The notes under the pieces: generated by a model
Told to the model about the DNA's origin: nothing
The model's database searches: none
Seen by the model: only the letters and a program-made list of their open reading frames with translations
Position numbers and translations under genes: made by a program
Part shown: one piece after another, positions 52,227 through 61,823 of the stretch
Numbering within the stretch: the stretch's first letter is position 1
Layout: each line of letters starts with the position of its first letter
Origin: Prevotella sp.
Lineage (GTDB): Bacteria > Bacteroidota > Bacteroidia > Bacteroidales > Bacteroidaceae
NCBI GenBank assembly: GCA_016285075.1
Contig: JAEEQB010000012.1
Location: forward strand, 1-64,000
Reading direction: 5' to 3'
Length of the DNA stretch: 64,000 nt

Positions 52227-53827
52227 CGAGTGAATACCAGATCAGGGTGCTGCCTCAGGTGGCAGCGAGTGAGCAGTCGCTGAAGTCGTGGCTGGCTGAG
52301 GACAAAGGCTTGGATGTTCGAACGATAACGGCTGTACGTATCCTTAAAAGAAGTATCGACGCACGGCAGCGTACTATCTATGTGAACCTGAAGGTGCGCA
52401 TGTATGTGAACGAGGAGCCTGTGGATGACGAATATCAGCCGGTTGATTATCCTGACGTTAGCCAGAAGCCTCAGGTGATTGTCGTAGGAGCAGGCCCTGG
52501 AGGTCTTTTTGCTGCACTTAGACTGATTGAGCTGGGATGGCGACCTGTTGTCTTGGAACGCGGCAAGGATGTTCACCAGCGTAAAAAGGATCTGGCCGCC
52601 ATCAGCCGGACGCAGTGTGTGGACGAAGAAAGCAACTACTGCTTTGGAGAGGGTGGGGCTGGTGCCTATTCCGATGGAAAGCTCTACACACGTTCAAAGA
52701 AACGCGGCTCGGTAGAGAAGATCCTGAATGTGTTCTGTCAGCATGGAGCCAGCACATCCATCCTGGCCGATGCTCATCCACATATCGGTACCGACCGTTT
52801 GCCGAAGGTCATCGAGGCCATGCGTAACACGATTATCCGTTGTGGCGGTGAGGTGCATTTCCAGACGAAGATGACAAGGCTGATCCTGAGTAACACCAGT
52901 AACGGTGGGAACACGGCAGGGAGGGTGATCGGTGTCGAAGCCATCAGCCATCAGCCATCGCCTCAGGAACAGCAGTTCTTCGGCCCTGTTATTCTTGCAA
53001 CGGGTCATAGTGCACGTGACGTCTACAGATATCTGGCTGAAGCCAGGATTGAGATAGAACCTAAGGGAATAGCCGTGGGCGTAAGACTGGAACATCCTGC
53101 AGAGTTGATTGACCAGATACAATACCATTCCCGCAATGGACGCGGACGCTATCTCCCAGCAGCAGAGTATACATTCGTGACCCAGGTGGAGGGTAGGGGG
53201 GTCTACTCTTTCTGCATGTGTCCGGGTGGCTTTGTCATACCAGCTGCCACGGGGCAGGAGCAGATCGTGGTCAACGGCATGAGTCCCGCTAATCGTGGTA
53301 CACAATGGTCGAACTCGGGCATGGTGGTGGAAATCAGGCCAGAGGACGTGGCAAACGATGACCCTTCACCATTGTGCATGATGGCGTATCAGGAAGAGTT
53401 GGAACGTCTGTGCTGGCAGCAGGGAAACAGGAAGCAGACAGCACCAGCCCAACGGATGGCCGACTTTGTGAATGGCAGGCTGAGCTACGACCTTCCTCGT
53501 ACATCCTATGCTCCCGGAGTCATCTCTTCTCCATTGCATTTCTGGCTGCCACCCTTCGTGGGCAAGCGACTGCAAGAGGGGTTCCGGACATTTGGACGCC
53601 AGGCTCACGGATTCCTGACCAACGAAGCCATGCTCATTGCCATAGAGACGCGTACTTCGTCTCCCGTACGTATTCTCCGTACTCCGGACACCTTGCAGCA
53701 TGTACGTCTGCAAGGATTGTTCCCATGTGGTGAAGGGGCAGGCTATGCAGGAGGCATCGTCTCGGCAGCCATTGACGGAGAACGATGTGCAGAAATGTGT
53801 GCGGAATACTTGAAAGGTGGTGAGTAA
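52223..53827 (+). CDS. FAD-dependent dehydrogenase (COG2509-like)
   Basis: 534 residues. An N-terminal ~75-residue region precedes an FAD Rossmann motif VIVVGAGPGGLFAALRL (near 90-106), then CFGEGGAGAYSDGKLYTR and a C-terminal LFPCGEGAGYAGGIVSAAID that closes the flavin site. This matches the uncharacterised FAD-dependent dehydrogenase family widespread in anaerobes. Substrate unknown. Coupled to the small membrane protein by overlap, which may tether it to the membrane. Confidence 0.9.
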   Translation: MTSEYQIRVLPQVAASEQSLKSWLAEDKGLDVRTITAVRILKRSIDARQRTIYVNLKVRMYVNEEPVDDEYQPVDYPDVSQKPQVIVVGAGPGGLFAALRLIELGWRPVVLERGKDVHQRKKDLAAISRTQCVDEESNYCFGEGGAGAYSDGKLYTRSKKRGSVEKILNVFCQHGASTSILADAHPHIGTDRLPKVIEAMRNTIIRCGGEVHFQTKMTRLILSNTSNGGNTAGRVIGVEAISHQPSPQEQQFFGPVILATGHSARDVYRYLAEARIEIEPKGIAVGVRLEHPAELIDQIQYHSRNGRGRYLPAAEYTFVTQVEGRGVYSFCMCPGGFVIPAATGQEQIVVNGMSPANRGTQWSNSGMVVEIRPEDVANDDPSPLCMMAYQEELERLCWQQGNRKQTAPAQRMADFVNGRLSYDLPRTSYAPGVISSPLHFWLPPFVGKRLQEGFRTFGRQAHGFLTNEAMLIAIETRTSSPVRILRTPDTLQHVRLQGLFPCGEGAGYAGGIVSAAIDGERCAEMCAEYLKGGE

Positions 53828-53837
53828 GAGGTGTGAA

Positions 53838-53861
53838 GTGAAAAGTTTTGTGCCTTTTCAC
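53838..53861. terminator. Hairpin after the FAD dehydrogenase gene
   Basis: Stem GTGAAAAG (53838-53845) and CTTTTCAC (53854-53861), followed by ATATTTTA. It starts 10 bases after the stop. Confidence 0.5.
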
Positions 53862-53904
53862 ATATTTTATCACTTATCATCTGCTCAATATCACTTCTTT
53901 TTTG

Positions 53905-53912
53905 TATCTTTG
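53905..53912 (+). promoter_or_regulatory. -7 box TATCTTTG of the kinase-cobalamin operon
   Basis: A plus-strand consensus element 37 bases before the ATG at 53950. No cobalamin riboswitch motif was seen in the leader. Confidence 0.65.
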
Positions 53913-53949
53913 CAAACGAAGATAAGAACCTAAAAAGACTATTACGCTT

Positions 53950-54570
53950 ATGAATAAGGAGGAGAAGTTTGTGATTACCATCAGCCGCCAGTTCGGAACA
54001 GGCGGTCATGAGATTGGCGCAGAGCTTGCCCGTAGGCTGGGCGTCAAGTTGTTGGACAAGCAGATACTCAATGAGGTTGCCCGACGGGCAGGCGTCGTAG
54101 AGGAGGCTATGGCGAAGCTGGAAGCACGCAATCCGCTATGGCGTGACGACTTTACCAACTTCTATCGTAACTACATGTCGCGTGCAGAGTACAACGGACA
54201 AGAGCAGGATCAGACTTCACACGAGCTGTTTGATGCACAGGCAGAGACAATCCGGCGTATTGCTAACGAGGAGTCGTGTGTCATCATCGGCCGTTGTGGA
54301 TTTGATATCTTTGCCAACCATCCCAATGCGCTGAAGATTTTCATTCACTCCACCATTGACTGCCGCAAGCGCAGGATTGCTGAGCGTTATGGCATCAGCG
54401 AGCAGGATGCTGCAGCAATGATCGTGGACAATGACTATTCGCGCGAACTCTACACCAAGACCTTTACAGGACGTGACTGGACCGATGCCCGCAATTACGA
54501 CGTCTCGCTTGATGTACGTAAGTTCGGAGTCAACGGAGCGGTGAGGTTCCTGCTACAGTGTATAGAATGA
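53950..54570 (+). CDS. Cytidylate kinase-like protein
   Basis: 206 residues of the cytidylate-kinase-like family: it starts EKFVITISRQFGTGGHEIGAELARRLG (P-loop variant), then SCVIIGRCGFDIF and IHSTIDCRKRRIAERYGISE. It is not the housekeeping Cmk, and such proteins have an unproven substrate. The stop overlaps the cobB start by 4 bases (ATGA), so it is translated with cobalamin genes and may act on a nucleotide or nucleoside of that pathway. Confidence 0.85.
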   Translation: MNKEEKFVITISRQFGTGGHEIGAELARRLGVKLLDKQILNEVARRAGVVEEAMAKLEARNPLWRDDFTNFYRNYMSRAEYNGQEQDQTSHELFDAQAETIRRIANEESCVIIGRCGFDIFANHPNALKIFIHSTIDCRKRRIAERYGISEQDAAAMIVDNDYSRELYTKTFTGRDWTDARNYDVSLDVRKFGVNGAVRFLLQCIE

Positions 54571-55862
54571 AGGGATTCCTTATAGCAGCGCCATCAAGCG
54601 GTTCGGGTAAGACTACTATTGCCCGGGGCTTGATGGCATTGTTTGTTGGAAAAGGTCTGAAGGTTCAGCCGTTCAAGTGCGGACCTGACTACATTGACAC
54701 GAAGTTCCATACTGCCGTCTGTGGTCGCCCGTCAGTGAACCTGGACACCTTCATGGCTACTTCATCGCATGTGAGACACTTACTTTGCCGTTATGGCAAG
54801 AACACAGATATGTGTATTGTTGAAGGCATGATGGGGCTTTACGACGGCTATGACCGCTACCATGGTTCTTCAGCAGAGATTGCCCAGGTGTTGCGTATAC
54901 CCGTGGTGCTGGTAGTGGATGCCCGTTCAGCTGCTTATTCACTGGCACCGTTGCTGTCGGGTTTTCTGAATTTCCGTCAGGATGTGAACATCTGCGGCGT
55001 TATTTTCAATAAGGTTGGCTCCGGACGTCATGTCCAGATGTTGCGTCAGGTATGCGACGAACTGGGGGTGACGTGTTTCGGATGTATTCCCAAGGATGCC
55101 TCCATAGAGCTGGGAAGCCGGTATCTGGGGCTTGATTTCTCTGAGGAAGCCGATAACCACCGGTTGGTTGAGCTACTGGAAGCACATCTGGATGTTGATG
55201 CACTCATGGGGCTCTCTTTTGAACTGGACGGTCAGGATGAACTGTTGCCAGACAGCTCTTCTGCCCATGATCCGGGCAAGGTGTTGGTGGCTCGTAATGC
55301 AGAGTCGTTCTCATTCCTGTATCAAGAAACGATAGATGGCTTCACTGATGTCAGTTTCTTCGACCCCGAAAGCGATGTGCCACTTTTGGATGATGTCAGT
55401 CTGCTTTATCTGCCTGGCGGCTATCCCGAAAAACATCTGGATGCGCTGGTGGCCAATGAGACAGCCCGGCAAGCCATTCACCAATATGCGGAAAGAGGAG
55501 GACGTGTGGTGGCTGAGTGCGGTGGCATGATGTATCTATGTGACAAAATTGTGACGGACGATGGCGAATATCCCATGTGTGGCGTACTGCCTTATGTCAT
55601 TTCTGCCCGCAAGGCCGACCGTAGACTATCATTAGGCTATCGGCGATTCATGCTTGACGATCAGGAGTTTAAAGGCCATGAGTTCCATTACACTCAGTTC
55701 CTTGAAGAAACACCCACGTCGGCAGCCCAGGTCTATAATGCTCTTGGAAATCCTGTGGATACACCCGTGTTCCGCTATCAGAATGTTTTGGCCAGCTATA
55801 CGCATTTGTATGCGGGCTTTGCATTGAAGAGAAATATGCAGGCATCATTACAAAAGGAATAA
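54567..55862 (+). CDS. cobB: Cobyrinate a,c-diamide synthase (CobB/CbiA)
   Basis: 431 residues from MKGFLIAAPSSGSGKTTIAR. An N-terminal P-loop ATPase domain with GSGKTT, then a class I glutamine amidotransferase domain with the Cys in VAECGGMMYLCD (near 315) and a C-terminal SYTHLYAG region. It amidates the a and c side chains of (hydrogeno)cobyrinate using glutamine. First of three consecutive cobalamin genes. Confidence 0.93.
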   Translation: MKGFLIAAPSSGSGKTTIARGLMALFVGKGLKVQPFKCGPDYIDTKFHTAVCGRPSVNLDTFMATSSHVRHLLCRYGKNTDMCIVEGMMGLYDGYDRYHGSSAEIAQVLRIPVVLVVDARSAAYSLAPLLSGFLNFRQDVNICGVIFNKVGSGRHVQMLRQVCDELGVTCFGCIPKDASIELGSRYLGLDFSEEADNHRLVELLEAHLDVDALMGLSFELDGQDELLPDSSSAHDPGKVLVARNAESFSFLYQETIDGFTDVSFFDPESDVPLLDDVSLLYLPGGYPEKHLDALVANETARQAIHQYAERGGRVVAECGGMMYLCDKIVTDDGEYPMCGVLPYVISARKADRRLSLGYRRFMLDDQEFKGHEFHYTQFLEETPTSAAQVYNALGNPVDTPVFRYQNVLASYTHLYAGFALKRNMQASLQKE

Positions 55863-55918
55863 GTGGGTTTCGCACAGAACAGAAAAAAGAAACAAATCAT
55901 AAGAGAGAGAAACGAACA

Positions 55919-57451
55919 ATGGGAAATGAGAAGCACCTTCATCCCCTCATGCTTGCAGGGACGGGCAGCGATGTAGGCAAAAGCATCGTGGCTACAGCCT
56001 TTTGTCGCATCTTCCTGCAAGACGGTTATCATCCTGCTCCTTTCAAGGCCCAGAACATGGCACTCAACTCGTTTGCTACGCCCGAGGGACTGGAGATTGG
56101 TCGTGCTCAGGCGGTACAGGCCGAGGCTGCAGGCATCCCCTGCCATACGGACATGAATCCCTTGCTGCTGAAACCTCAGAGCGACCATACCAGTCAGGTG
56201 GTGCTTAACGGTAAACCTATTGGCAGTAAGAATGCCTATGATTACTGGAGAAGAGGGGAGGGTAGAGACGATAACGGCACAACAATAGATTTCCGTAAGG
56301 AGGTGTGTGCTGCCTTTGACCGTTTGGCCTGCCGATACAATCCCATCGTGATGGAAGGGGCTGGCAGTATTTTAGAAATCAATCTGCGCGACACCGACTT
56401 GGTGAATCTTCCCATGGCCCGTCATGCGGGAGCTGACGTGATACTTGTCGGCGACATAGACCGTGGAGGTGTCTTTGCATCAGTCTATGGTAGTATTGCC
56501 TTGCAGACAAAACAGGACCAGCAGCTCATCAAAGGTATTATCATCAACAAGTTCCGTGGAGACATGCGTCTCTTCGATTCAGGGCGCCGTATGCTGGAGG
56601 AAATATGCGGTGTTCCTGTATTGGGTGTGATACCCTATTATAAGAACATACATATCGAGGAGGAAGACAGTGTGGCATTAGCCCAGAAATCGATGGCGCT
56701 GGAACAGGGAAAGGTGAATGTGGCTGTCATCATGTTGCAGCATCTGTCGAACTATACTGATTTTGACGCCCTGGAACAGGATTCGCGCATCCATCTTTTC
56801 TATACCAATAATGTCAGCGACATTCAGAAAGCTGATATCATCATCCTTCCTGGGACAAAATCCACCCTGCACGATCTATACGAACTGCGCCGCAATGGCT
56901 GTGCACAGGCAATTGCCAGTGCTGCACGTGGAGGAACGACTGTACTGGGCATCTGTGGCGGTTACCAGATGATGGGTGTGGAAGTGTGTGACCCTGACCA
57001 TGTGGAAGGTGACATCAGCCGTCTCCCCGGACTGGGGCTGCTTCCTGTTACAACTACATTGAGTGGTGAGAAGGTGACCCGTCAGGTTTCCTGTTCACTT
57101 GCAACAAGTCTACAGAACCTGTCCTCCCTTCATGGCTATGAAATCCATATGGGCAAGACCTTGCCTTTCGGTGATGCAAAAGCCTCTCCACTACTTCTAC
57201 TGGAAGACGGAAACGAGGACGGCTACATGGTCAGTCCTCACTGCATGGGTACTTATGTCCATGGCATTCTCGACAATCAGTCCTTTGTCGATTTCATATT
57301 GGAGCCTTTTAAGGAAAAATTCAATACCCAAGAAAAAACGTTTGACTACCAAGCGTTTAAGGAAAGACAGTACGATTTGTTAGCAGAACATGTTCGACGC
57401 CATGTGGATATGGAACGCATCTACCGCATTCTTCGCGGAGAAGACTGTTGA
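55919..57451 (+). CDS. cobQ: Cobyric acid synthase (CobQ/CbiP)
   Basis: 510 residues. A dethiobiotin-synthetase-like ATPase domain (GTGSDVGKSIVATAFCRIF, FKAQNMALNS) and a glutamine amidotransferase domain with Cys in VLGICGGYQMMG and His in YVHGILDN. It adds four amide groups to form cobyric acid. Length normal. Follows cobB after 56 bases. Confidence 0.95.
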   Translation: MGNEKHLHPLMLAGTGSDVGKSIVATAFCRIFLQDGYHPAPFKAQNMALNSFATPEGLEIGRAQAVQAEAAGIPCHTDMNPLLLKPQSDHTSQVVLNGKPIGSKNAYDYWRRGEGRDDNGTTIDFRKEVCAAFDRLACRYNPIVMEGAGSILEINLRDTDLVNLPMARHAGADVILVGDIDRGGVFASVYGSIALQTKQDQQLIKGIIINKFRGDMRLFDSGRRMLEEICGVPVLGVIPYYKNIHIEEEDSVALAQKSMALEQGKVNVAVIMLQHLSNYTDFDALEQDSRIHLFYTNNVSDIQKADIIILPGTKSTLHDLYELRRNGCAQAIASAARGGTTVLGICGGYQMMGVEVCDPDHVEGDISRLPGLGLLPVTTTLSGEKVTRQVSCSLATSLQNLSSLHGYEIHMGKTLPFGDAKASPLLLLEDGNEDGYMVSPHCMGTYVHGILDNQSFVDFILEPFKEKFNTQEKTFDYQAFKERQYDLLAEHVRRHVDMERIYRILRGEDC

Positions 57452-57475
57452 CAACGAATAACCATCACTTGTTCT

Positions 57476-58444
57476 ATGGGTAGTGTGTTCTCATTGATTT
57501 CTGGATGGATACTTGACCTCCTCTTTGGCGACCCGGTACGTTTGCCCCATCCCGTAGTTTGGTTTGGCAAAGCGATCTCTCTTTCCGAGCATCGGCTGAA
57601 CAAGGGAGGCTGTCGCAAGCTGAAGGGGGCAATGATGGCTATTATGTTTATAGCTGCTGTCTTCGCACTCACTTGGCTACTACGATACGGCATCATATAC
57701 GTACAGCATACTATTACAGACCTTTTCTGCCCTGCATGGGTTGGATTCTGCCCGTTGCTTGTTTTGTTTGATGCTATCATTGTCTTCTACTGTCTGGCAG
57801 GCACCACCTTGATCCGAGAGGTACGTCAGGTGTTTCTAGCCGTGGACCGCTCTTTGGAAGAAGGACGCCAACAGGTGGCCCGTATTGTTGGTCGAGACAC
57901 ATCAGAACTGTCGGCACAGGAAGTGCGTACCGCAGCCCTTGAGACACTGGCCGAGAATCTGAGTGACGGTGTCATTGCACCGCTCTTCTGGTTTGCTTTG
58001 TTAGGTACGCCGGGTATGATGGCCTACAAGATGGTGAATACGCTCGACTCCATGATAGGCTACCGTACTGACAGGTTCCGTGACTACGGCTGTTGGGCAG
58101 CCCATATTGATGACTTGGCAAACTATCTGCCAGCGCGGCTGACTGCCCTGCTGATGATTCTCCAGCAACCATCGTCCTTCATCCGTCATCTCCGTTTCGT
58201 ACTCCGTTACGGACGTCAGCACGCCAGTCCCAACAGCGGCTATCCCGAGGCAGCATTGGCAGGAATCCTCGATTGCCGTTTCGGCGGACCACACCACTAT
58301 TTCGGCCAGCTTTTCCCCAAGCCCTACATCGGCAGCAACGACCGTCAGCTCTCTACCCAGGACATGAAAACAGCCATCAGTGTGAATAGATTTGCAGAGA
58401 TTGTGATGGTTATTCTCACCGCTCTTACCGTTTTTATTTGTTAA
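57476..58444 (+). CDS. cbiB: Adenosylcobinamide-phosphate synthase (CbiB/CobD)
   Basis: 322 residues, a polytopic membrane protein. Family marks are the opening GWILDLLFGDPVRLPHPV, then ETLAENLSDGVIAPLFWFAL and KMVNTLDSMIGYRTDR, and SPNSGYPEAALAGIL. It attaches the aminopropanol arm to cobyric acid. Follows cobQ after 24 bases and ends the operon. Confidence 0.94.
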   Translation: MGSVFSLISGWILDLLFGDPVRLPHPVVWFGKAISLSEHRLNKGGCRKLKGAMMAIMFIAAVFALTWLLRYGIIYVQHTITDLFCPAWVGFCPLLVLFDAIIVFYCLAGTTLIREVRQVFLAVDRSLEEGRQQVARIVGRDTSELSAQEVRTAALETLAENLSDGVIAPLFWFALLGTPGMMAYKMVNTLDSMIGYRTDRFRDYGCWAAHIDDLANYLPARLTALLMILQQPSSFIRHLRFVLRYGRQHASPNSGYPEAALAGILDCRFGGPHHYFGQLFPKPYIGSNDRQLSTQDMKTAISVNRFAEIVMVILTALTVFIC

Positions 58445-58481
58445 ATATCCTTATTTGTTTTGCTGACTGCCAAAAAAACCG

Positions 58482-58489
58482 TACCTTTG
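58482..58489 (+). promoter_or_regulatory. -7 box TACCTTTG of the glycogen triad
   Basis: A plus-strand consensus element with a TTTTG about 21 bases upstream (-33 type), giving a leader of about 55 bases before the debranching-enzyme ATG. Confidence 0.65.
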
Positions 58490-58551
58490 GGCATCAAAAT
58501 CTAAAACAAATAAAGTAATTATAGATAAGAAAACCTTATAACTGAGGAACT

Positions 58552-60501
58552 ATGAGTTATTTACGATTTGAAAAAGCCGTGATGACCAACCTTGAGGAAA
58601 GTCTCCGTCGTGAATTTCTCCGCACCAATCGTTCTGGCGCGTACAGCTCTTCTACGCTCGTAGATTGCAATACACGCAAGTACCATGGCCTGCTGGTGGT
58701 TCCTGTGCCTGAGCTTGACGACGAGAACCATGTTCTCCTGTCATCACTCGACTGCACAGTACTACAGCACGGGGCGGAATTCAACCTCGGTCTCCACAAG
58801 TATCAGGGCAACAACTTCAGTCCCAAGGGACACAAGTACATCCGTGAGTTTGACGCTACCCGTGTACCGACAACTACGTATCGCGTGGGTGGCGTTGTGT
58901 TGAAAAAGGAAGTGATTTTCCAGCATTACGAGGACCGTATCCTCATTCGGTATACGCTGGAGGATGCACACTCTGCTACTACATTGCGCTTCCGTCCGTT
59001 CCTGGCATTCCGTTCCGTGCGTGCCTTCACTCATGAGAACATGACGGCAAGCCGTGAGTACAGCCAGGTGGACCATGGCATCAAGACCTGTATGTATGCA
59101 GGATATCCTGACCTCTACATGCAGTTCTCCAAGAAGAACGAGTTCATCTTCCATCCCGACTGGTATCGTGGCATTGAATATCCCAAGGAGCAGGAGCGTG
59201 GCTATGCCTCCAACGAGGATTTGTATGTGCCTGGCTATTTTGAGATGCCTATCAAGAAGGGCGAGAGCATTATCTTCTCTGCATCTACATCGCAGATCAA
59301 GGCTACTACGCTGAAGAGCCTGTTCGATGAGGAAGTGAACGAACGCGTACCACGCGACAATTTCTACCATTGTCTGGTCACTGCTGCCCATCAGTTCCAC
59401 AACCGTAAGGACAACGACGACCGCTACCTGCTGGCGGGTTATCCGTGGTTCAAGGCACGTGCCCGTGACACGTTTATAGCACTGCCCGGACTGACGTTGG
59501 CCATTGGCGAGCAGGACTACTTCGAACTGGTGATGAAAACCGCCGAGAGAGGCCTTCGTGAGTTTATGAAGGGTATGCCCCTGTCGGTGAAGATTTACGA
59601 GATTGAACAGCCCGATGTACCCTTGTGGGCCGTGTGGGCCATTCAGCAGTATTGCAAGGATGCCGGCAAGGACAAATGCTACGAGATGTACGGCAAACTG
59701 TTGAACGACATCGTCGACTATATCATTGCCGGAGGTCATCCCAACCTGCGTCTTGACGAGAACGGGCTGCTCTATTCTAATGGACGTGACCGTGCTGTGA
59801 CATGGATGAACTCAACAGCTAACGGACGTCCAGTAGTGCCTCGCTCCGGCTATATTGTCGAGTTCAATGCCCTGTGGTACAACGCACTGAAGTTCTGTGC
59901 AGCTATGGCTGCCGATCAGGGTGACCAGAAGAGACAGGAGGATTTAGAACAGCGTGCTGCTCTTTGCAAGAATTCATTTGTCGAGACTTTCGTGAACGAA
60001 TACGGATATCTGCTTGACTATGTGGATGGTACCAATATGGATTGGAGCGTTCGTCCAAACATGATTTTTGCTGTGGCACTCGACTACTCACCCTTGTCCC
60101 AGCAGCAGATGAAGAGCGTAGTTGATATATGTACGCGCGAGCTGCTCACCCCGAAGGGACTGCGTTCTCTCTCGCCGAAGAGCGGTGGCTACAATCCTAT
60201 GTATGTAGGTCCGCAGACGCAGCGTGACTATGCTTATCATCAGGGTACTGCATGGCCGTGGCTGGGAGGATTCTATATGGAAGCCTGCCTGAAACTCTAT
60301 AAGCGCTCGCGCCTCTCGTTCATCGAGCGTCAGCTCGTGGGCTACGAGGACGAGATTGACTATCATGCCATTGGTACTATCTCGGAGCTGTTCGACGGCA
60401 ACCCGCCCTTCCACGGACGTGGTGCCATGTCGTTTGCTATGAACGTGGCCGAGATTCTGCGCACGCTGAAGCTCATGGACAAGTATTCGTATCAAAAATA
60501 A
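58552..60501 (+). CDS. Glycogen debranching enzyme (GH133-like)
   Basis: 649 residues: an N-terminal beta domain (LRREFLRTNRSGAYSSSTLV, then KYHGLLVVPVPEL) and an (alpha/alpha)6 C-terminal glucosidase domain (YPWFKARARDTFIALPGLTL, then GRDRAVTWMNS and YHQGTAWPWLGGFYMEACLK). It matches the amylo-1,6-glucosidase domain of debranching enzymes as found in Bacteroidetes. It acts in the cytoplasm on glycogen. First of a three-gene operon, with 12 bases to the next gene. Confidence 0.93.
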   Translation: MSYLRFEKAVMTNLEESLRREFLRTNRSGAYSSSTLVDCNTRKYHGLLVVPVPELDDENHVLLSSLDCTVLQHGAEFNLGLHKYQGNNFSPKGHKYIREFDATRVPTTTYRVGGVVLKKEVIFQHYEDRILIRYTLEDAHSATTLRFRPFLAFRSVRAFTHENMTASREYSQVDHGIKTCMYAGYPDLYMQFSKKNEFIFHPDWYRGIEYPKEQERGYASNEDLYVPGYFEMPIKKGESIIFSASTSQIKATTLKSLFDEEVNERVPRDNFYHCLVTAAHQFHNRKDNDDRYLLAGYPWFKARARDTFIALPGLTLAIGEQDYFELVMKTAERGLREFMKGMPLSVKIYEIEQPDVPLWAVWAIQQYCKDAGKDKCYEMYGKLLNDIVDYIIAGGHPNLRLDENGLLYSNGRDRAVTWMNSTANGRPVVPRSGYIVEFNALWYNALKFCAAMAADQGDQKRQEDLEQRAALCKNSFVETFVNEYGYLLDYVDGTNMDWSVRPNMIFAVALDYSPLSQQQMKSVVDICTRELLTPKGLRSLSPKSGGYNPMYVGPQTQRDYAYHQGTAWPWLGGFYMEACLKLYKRSRLSFIERQLVGYEDEIDYHAIGTISELFDGNPPFHGRGAMSFAMNVAEILRTLKLMDKYSYQK

Positions 60502-60513
60502 GGAGGGACGACT

Positions 60514-61785
60514 ATGAAAGTATTAATGTTTGGATGGGAGTATCCTCCTCACGTATTTGGTGGACTCGCTACTGCTAACTATGGAATATCCGAGGGCCTG
60601 AAGGCCCAGGGTGATATCGAGACCGTGCTCTGCCTGCCTCACCCCTTTGGCGACGAGAGTCAGCATGCATGCCGCATCGTGGCTATGAATGCAGTGCCTA
60701 TTGCCTGGCGCGATGTTGACTATGACTATGTCAAGAACCGCGTGGGCAACATCATGGACCCTGACTACTATTTCAAGCTCCGTGAGCATATCTATGCCGA
60801 TTTCAATTACATGAACGTCAATGACCTGGGCGCCATGGAGTTTGCCGGTGGCTATCCTGGCAATCTGCATGAGGAGATTAACAACTACTCCATCATTGCC
60901 GGACAGGTGGCACGTGCCGAGGAGTTCGACATTATCCACGCTCACGACTGGCTCACCTTCCCTGCAGGCATCCATGCCAAGCAGGTATCGGGCAAGCCCC
61001 TGTGCATCCATGTCCATGCTACCGACTTCGACCGTTCGCGTGGCAAGGTGAACCCCACAGTCTATTCCATCGAGAAAAATGGTATGGACTGGGCCGACTG
61101 CATCATGTGTGTGTCCGAACTTACCCGTCAGACCGTCATCAACCAGTATCATCAGGACCCGCGCAAGTGCTTCACCGTTCACAACGCCGTTTATCCGTTG
61201 CCGCAGGAGTATCAGGACATTCCGCGTCCCGACCACACCGGCAAGGAGAAGGTGGTGACCTTCCTCGGACGTATCACCATGCAGAAAGGTCCCGAGTACT
61301 TCGTCGAAGCTGCCAATATGGTGCTCCATCGCACCCGCAATGTACGTTTCTGTATGGCTGGTTCGGGCGACATGATGGATGCCATGATCTACCTGGCTGC
61401 CGAGCGCGGCATTGCCGACCGTTTCCATTTCCCCGGATTCATGCGCGGCAAGCAGGTCTATGAGTGCCTGAAGGACAGCGATGTCTATGTAATGCCCTCT
61501 GTGTCAGAACCCTTCGGCATTTCGCCCCTGGAGGCTATGCAGTGCGGCACGCCTTCCATCATCTCCAAGCAGTCGGGCTGTGCCGAGATCCTTGACAACT
61601 GCATCAAGGTAGACTACTGGGACATCCACGCACTGGCTGACGCCATCTACTCCATCTGCCACAACGAGTCGCTCTTCCAGTATCTCAAGGAAGAGGGCAA
61701 GCGCGAGGTAGACCAGATTACCTGGGAGAAGGTAGGCACATGGATTCGCACCCTCTATCGCCGTACATTAGGCTGGGAAGAATAA
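60514..61785 (+). CDS. Glycosyltransferase of the glycogen triad (GT4/GT5-like)
   Basis: 423 residues of the GT-B fold: the N-terminal MKVLMFGWEYPPHVFGGLA motif, a central IIHAHDWLTFPAG, and the nucleotide-sugar site KVVTFLGRITMQKGPEYFVE followed by SVSEPFGISPLEAMQCG. It probably extends glycogen from an ADP- or UDP-glucose donor. The donor cannot be decided from sequence. Flanked by debranching enzyme and GH57 as in other Bacteroidales. Confidence 0.9.
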   Translation: MKVLMFGWEYPPHVFGGLATANYGISEGLKAQGDIETVLCLPHPFGDESQHACRIVAMNAVPIAWRDVDYDYVKNRVGNIMDPDYYFKLREHIYADFNYMNVNDLGAMEFAGGYPGNLHEEINNYSIIAGQVARAEEFDIIHAHDWLTFPAGIHAKQVSGKPLCIHVHATDFDRSRGKVNPTVYSIEKNGMDWADCIMCVSELTRQTVINQYHQDPRKCFTVHNAVYPLPQEYQDIPRPDHTGKEKVVTFLGRITMQKGPEYFVEAANMVLHRTRNVRFCMAGSGDMMDAMIYLAAERGIADRFHFPGFMRGKQVYECLKDSDVYVMPSVSEPFGISPLEAMQCGTPSIISKQSGCAEILDNCIKVDYWDIHALADAIYSICHNESLFQYLKEEGKREVDQITWEKVGTWIRTLYRRTLGWEE

Positions 61786-61823
61786 TCAAGGTAAAATAGT
61801 AATAAGGTAAAAAAGTAAAAGAT

